Assembly (NCBI RefSeq): GCF_000387765.1
Contig: NZ_ARZA01000091.1
Location: forward strand, 1-40,209
Source: Caldisalinibacter kiritimatiensis
Lineage (GTDB): Bacteria > Bacillota > Clostridia > Tissierellales > Caldisalinibacteraceae
Length of the DNA: 40,209 nucleotides
Direction: 5' to 3'
The notes beneath the pieces were generated by a model. The model was given only the letters and a program-made list of their open reading frames with translations. It ran no database searches and was not told the DNA's origin. The first letter of the stretch is position 1. Each line of letters opens with the position of its first letter. Shown here piece after piece: positions 37,437 through 40,209 of this stretch. The translations under genes and the position numbers were made by a program.

Positions 37437-38834
37437 TTATACTATTCCGATAAGTGTAGCTATCATATTAATTATAAAGGTTACTAGTATAGCAATAATT
37501 GTTGTTAGTAAGAAGGTAAATAGAGGCCATTTATTACTATTAGTTTCCTTTTTAATGGTTAATAATGTTGTACCGCAAGGGAAATGTAGTAGTGAAAATA
37601 ACATAAAGTTTAATCCAGTAACCCAAGTCCATCCATTTTCCAACAAAAGATTTCTAAGTGCCTCCAAGCTATCAAGTTCAAGCATAGCTCCTTGAGACAT
37701 ATAGCTCATGATTAATATAGGCAGTACTATTTCATTAGCAGGTAAGCCTAGTATAAAAGCCATTAGAATAAAGCCGTCAAGCCCTAATAACATAGCAAAA
37801 GGGTCTAAAAATCCAGCAACGTGATTTAAAATACTTACACCACCAATAGTAACATTAGCTACTATCCATGTGATAGCACCTGCTGGAGCTGCAACCATTA
37901 TTGCACGGCCTAGTACGAATAAAGTTCTATCTATTAATGACCTTATCAATATTCTACCTATTTGAGGCTTTCTGTATGGTGGTAGCTCTAGAGTAAATGA
38001 AGATGGTACTCCTTTTAAAAAGGTAGTTGATAAAAACTTAGACACTAAAAGGGTTACAATAATTCCAATTAATATCATACCTACAACAGAAAGGGATGCA
38101 AGTAAAGATCCTATCTTACTAGAAGCACCTAGACCGATAAAAATCATAGAGATTGCTATTAGTGTGGGGAATCTGCCGTTACATGGAACAAAGTTATTAG
38201 TAATTGTAGCTATCAATCTCTCCCTTGGGGAATCTATTATACGACAAGCTATTACTCCGGCAGCATTACATCCAAACCCCATACTCATAGTCAATGCTTG
38301 CTTACCGTGTGTTCCTGCTTTTCTAAAGGCATTATCTAAATTAAAGGCTACTCTTGGTAGATAGCCTAAATCTTCAAATAAGGTGAAGAGTGGGAAGAAA
38401 ATAGCCATCGGTGGCAACATGACCGAAATAACCCATGCTAATGTTCTATAAACACCTAGAACTAACAGACCGTGGAGCCAACTAGGGGCATTAATATACA
38501 TGAAGAAATCTGTTATTTTTTCTTCAAAACCAAAGAATAAGTTAGCTAACATAGCAGAAGGTACATTTGCTCCTTCAATAGTAATCCAAAATATTAAACC
38601 TAAAAGTAAAAGCATAATTGGGTAACCAAATAGTCTAGATGTCAATACATCATCTAATCTTTTTTCCCATTTTGACCTTTTGTTAGCATCTACAGTTACT
38701 ACTTCATTTGCTAGCTCTTCTGCTTTTTTATATATAGAAGTTACTATATTGTCACCAAAGGATTCATCAGTTTTTGCTGCGTCATTGATTAAATTTTCAA
38801 TTTTGTTATATTGAACGTTATTAGTATCTTCCAT
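37437..38834 (-). CDS. feoB: FeoB membrane permease part (split FeoB)
   Basis: FeoB imports ferrous iron. This 465-residue product is only the membrane half: a soluble N-terminal helix region (1-65), then about nine hydrophobic segments with the two Gate domains. Pore-like cysteine motifs are GFGCNAAGVIACR and NFVPCNGRFP. The GTPase half is the preceding gene. It has its own ribosome binding site (GTGGAGGTA) inside the end of that gene and an ATG at 38834, five bases after the stop, so the split is not a frameshift. Confidence 0.9.
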   Translation of the reverse strand: MEDTNNVQYNKIENLINDAAKTDESFGDNIVTSIYKKAEELANEVVTVDANKRSKWEKRLDDVLTSRLFGYPIMLLLLGLIFWITIEGANVPSAMLANLFFGFEEKITDFFMYINAPSWLHGLLVLGVYRTLAWVISVMLPPMAIFFPLFTLFEDLGYLPRVAFNLDNAFRKAGTHGKQALTMSMGFGCNAAGVIACRIIDSPRERLIATITNNFVPCNGRFPTLIAISMIFIGLGASSKIGSLLASLSVVGMILIGIIVTLLVSKFLSTTFLKGVPSSFTLELPPYRKPQIGRILIRSLIDRTLFVLGRAIMVAAPAGAITWIVANVTIGGVSILNHVAGFLDPFAMLLGLDGFILMAFILGLPANEIVLPILIMSYMSQGAMLELDSLEALRNLLLENGWTWVTGLNFMLFSLLHFPCGTTLLTIKKETNSNKWPLFTFLLTTIIAILVTFIINMIATLIGIV

Positions 38835-38839
38835 GTTTT

Positions 38840-39610
38840 TTATACCTCCACTTCATTAAATTTATTTATATTTAAAATTTCCTTGATTGAATCTATTATC
38901 GCTTTATCACCATCGATTAGCCTTAATGCAAGCCATCTAGTATTAAAACTATCCCCTAAAGTATCCTTTAATTTTGGTTCTATTTTTTTTACGAGATTTT
39001 CAATCTTATCATTATAACTTAGTCTTAATGGTTTAGTTTTAATTTCACCTTTAACCATTTTGTACATAGTTTCTTTAAGTTCTTCAGTACCTATTCCATC
39101 TCTAGCTACTGTTGGAATAACAGGAACACCTAATTTTTTTTCAAGTGTATCTATGTTGATGCTTATACCCTTTCTTTTAGCTTCATCCATAAGATTTAAA
39201 CACACTATAACATTATCGGTTATCTCCATAACTTGAAGAGCTAAATTTAGATTTCTCTCTAAGCAAGTTGCATCAGTAATAACAATAGTTATCTCTGGAT
39301 TTCCGAAACATATAAAATCCCTTGCAACTTCTTCTTCTACTGAATTTGCAAGTAATGAATAGGTTCCTGGTAAGTCTACTAGTAAGAATTCCTTGTCTTT
39401 GTGAGAAAAGCTTCCTTTTGCATTGGTAACTGTTTTGCCCGGCCAGTTGCCAGTATGCTGATTTAATCCTGTTAAGTTATTGAATAAAGTACTTTTACCT
39501 GTGTTTGGATTACCTGCTAATCCTATTACTATTTGGTCTTTATGTTTTTTTTCTATTGCGAACTTGTTTTTGAGTAAAGCTATTCCAGTAGATTGGCTAG
39601 TAAGTCCCAT
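38840..39610 (-). CDS. feoB: FeoB GTPase part (split FeoB)
   Basis: This 256-residue product is the soluble N-terminal half of FeoB. It has G1 GNPNTGKST, G2 TGNWPGKTV, G3 DLPGTYSL and G4 NLMDEAK, followed by the helical GDI-type region up to the C-terminus. A 25-residue extension (MGLTSQSTGIALLKNK) precedes the G domain. It should couple GTP binding to iron passage through the separate permease encoded next. AAAGGAGGA precedes the ATG. Confidence 0.93.
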   Translation of the reverse strand: MGLTSQSTGIALLKNKFAIEKKHKDQIVIGLAGNPNTGKSTLFNNLTGLNQHTGNWPGKTVTNAKGSFSHKDKEFLLVDLPGTYSLLANSVEEEVARDFICFGNPEITIVITDATCLERNLNLALQVMEITDNVIVCLNLMDEAKRKGISINIDTLEKKLGVPVIPTVARDGIGTEELKETMYKMVKGEIKTKPLRLSYNDKIENLVKKIEPKLKDTLGDSFNTRWLALRLIDGDKAIIDSIKEILNINKFNEVEV

Positions 39611-39627
39611 TATAATTCCTCCTTTTA

Positions 39628-39906
39628 TTAATCTAATATTTCTACTGTTACATATTTAGTTTCTTCTTTTCTTAACGCCATCACAGAGCCTTTGATATTA
39701 TAAGCAATTGGATTGCCACTAGGACTTAACCTTTCAGTTTTAACTATTGAATCTGGTATAAGACCTAAATCTAACAGTCTTCTTCTAGATAATCCTTTAT
39801 TAGTTAAGTTTTTAACTCTAGCAGTTTTACCTACAGGTAGTTTATGAAGAGAAATTAAACCATATTTCTTCTCTTTATAAGTTGTCAATTCATTTACAAA
39901 TTCCAT
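39628..39906 (-). CDS. feoA: Ferrous iron transport protein FeoA
   Basis: FeoA is a small SH3-like protein needed for FeoB activity. The 92-residue product has LISLHKLPVGKTARVKNLTN, SRRRLLDLGLIPDS and PIAYNIKGSVMALRKEE, typical of the family, plus a short N-terminal extension. GAAGGAGGT precedes the ATG. It is first in the feoA-feoB-feoB operon. Confidence 0.95.
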   Translation of the reverse strand: MEFVNELTTYKEKKYGLISLHKLPVGKTARVKNLTNKGLSRRRLLDLGLIPDSIVKTERLSPSGNPIAYNIKGSVMALRKEETKYVTVEILD

Positions 39907-39922
39907 TTTTATACCTCCTTCA

Positions 39923-39942
39923 ATTAGCTAAGGCTAACAATT
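39923..39942. promoter_or_regulatory. Operator-like repeat 1 of the feo operon
   Basis: ATTAGCTAAGGCTAACAATT, identical to a second copy at 39989-40008. It includes TTAGC/GCTAA inverted halves as in DtxR-family operators. It lies between the promoter and the feoA ribosome binding site. Confidence 0.7.
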
Positions 39943-39965
39943 AGGATTATTTTGTTAGCAAACAC

Positions 39966-39994
39966 ATTATATATGAATATGGAAAATTATTAGC
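39966..39994 (-). promoter_or_regulatory. Promoter of the feo operon
   Basis: On the minus strand, a perfect TATAAT (39971-39966) lies 17 bases after a weak -35 box, GCTAAT (39994-39989), which falls inside operator repeat 2. Binding there would block RNA polymerase. Confidence 0.55.
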
Positions 39995-40008
39995 TAAGGC
40001 TAACAATT
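39989..40008. promoter_or_regulatory. Operator-like repeat 2 of the feo operon
   Basis: Exact copy of the 20-bp sequence at 39923-39942, 66 bases away start to start and overlapping the -35 region of the feo promoter. Confidence 0.7.
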
Positions 40009-40119
40009 GTACAAAATAAAAAGTATAGCTTTAGCAAGGTTTAAACTTTAAGGTATTTATCTTTTATTTCTCATTTTCTAATCCCATCATATGCAGCAAT
40101 GCAATTTTGTGTTACACTA

Positions 40120-40151
40120 AAAAAGCACAAAAAAGAAAAAGCACAAAAAAG
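40120..40151. repeat. Exact 16-bp tandem duplication beside the terminal palindrome
   Basis: AAAAAGCACAAAAAAG occurs twice end-to-end (40120-40135 and 40136-40151) and abuts the palindrome that ends the window. It may be a slippage product or a trace of an insertion event. Confidence 0.6.
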
Positions 40152-40209
40152 GGGTCAGTCCTGAATAAGTGAATAACTTTAAAGTTATTCACTTATTCAG
40201 GACTGACCC
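40152..40209. repeat. 58-bp perfect palindrome at the window end
   Basis: Bases 40152-40180 are the exact reverse complement of 40181-40209, with no loop. The outer arm begins GGGTCAGTCCTGAATAAGTG. Palindromes with GGGGTCAGTCC/GGACTGACCC-type ends are reminiscent of repeats near IS200-like Y1 transposases, from memory. No transposase is in the window. A fold-back assembly artefact at a contig end is an alternative. Confidence 0.8.

Noticed and set aside
38834-38840. Frameshift or nonsense error splitting feoB
   Set aside because: The second half has its own well-spaced ribosome binding site and ATG, and each half begins and ends at sensible domain limits.

Overview
The window is about 40 kb of AT-rich DNA with strong Shine-Dalgarno sites, short intergenic gaps and many hairpin-plus-T terminators. 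It looks like a motile, spore-forming, anaerobic member of the Clostridia/Tissierellia group of Firmicutes. Support comes from gene order (tuf, S10-spc-alpha cluster, ecfA1-ecfA2-ecfT-truA-rplM-rpsI-cwlD), an alpha/beta-type small acid-soluble spore protein, a CwlD-type germination amidase, two chemoreceptors and zinc-type ribosomal proteins. The species cannot be named from the sequence. The left edge cuts the 3' end of tuf and the right edge is a 58-bp perfect palindrome. Both are typical assembly break points, so the window may be a whole contig.

Region 1 (1-16.1 kb, all plus strand): the tail of tuf with its terminator, a promoter and structured leader, then the S10-spc-alpha cluster: rpsJ-rplC-rplD-rplW-rplB-rpsS-rplV-rpsC-rplP-rpmC-rpsQ-rplN-rplX-rplE-rpsN-rpsH-rplF-rplR-rpsE-rpmD-rplO-secY-adk-map-(KOW protein)-infA-rpmJ, a terminator hairpin whose left arm is the end of rpmJ, then rpsM-rpsK-rpsD-rpoA-rplQ and a terminator. 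rpmD and rpmJ are short genes with non-ATG starts. Region 2 (16.1-21.4 kb): an ECF vitamin-transporter energising module, truA, an L13-leader-like element, rplM-rpsI and cwlD.

Region 3 (21.4-31.7 kb) is accessory. It holds a LigB/MEMO-AMMECR1 fusion, an origin-like intergenic stretch with DnaA-box-like 9-mers, an aldo/keto reductase with ferredoxin domain, a soluble chemoreceptor fused to an oligopeptide-binding-protein domain, an AI-2E-family permease with a doubtful start, and a Cys/His amidase. It also holds a two-gene operon (XRE-type regulator with a cobalamin-binding domain plus an 82-aa unknown) divergent from a cysteine-rich small-domain gene with a perfect palindromic operator candidate, followed by msrA.

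Region 4 (31.7-40.2 kb): a membrane chemoreceptor, an L,D-transpeptidase, ferritin, SASP, an MntP-like manganese exporter, an MntR/DtxR-like repressor, and a feoA-feoB(GTPase)-feoB(permease) operon whose promoter carries two identical 20-bp operator-like repeats. Ferritin, MntP, the MntR-like protein and Feo form a metal-homeostasis neighbourhood.

Most notable: (i) the XRE-B12 regulator carries both the DxHxxG cobalamin motif and the W-x9-EH motif of CarH-type photoreceptors, so it may be an adenosylcobalamin/light- or B12-responsive switch; (ii) the cytosolic chemoreceptor-peptide-binding-protein fusion; (iii) the DnaA-box-like cluster beside AT-rich 11-bp repeats away from dnaA. No tRNA, rRNA, CRISPR array or complete transposon was seen.
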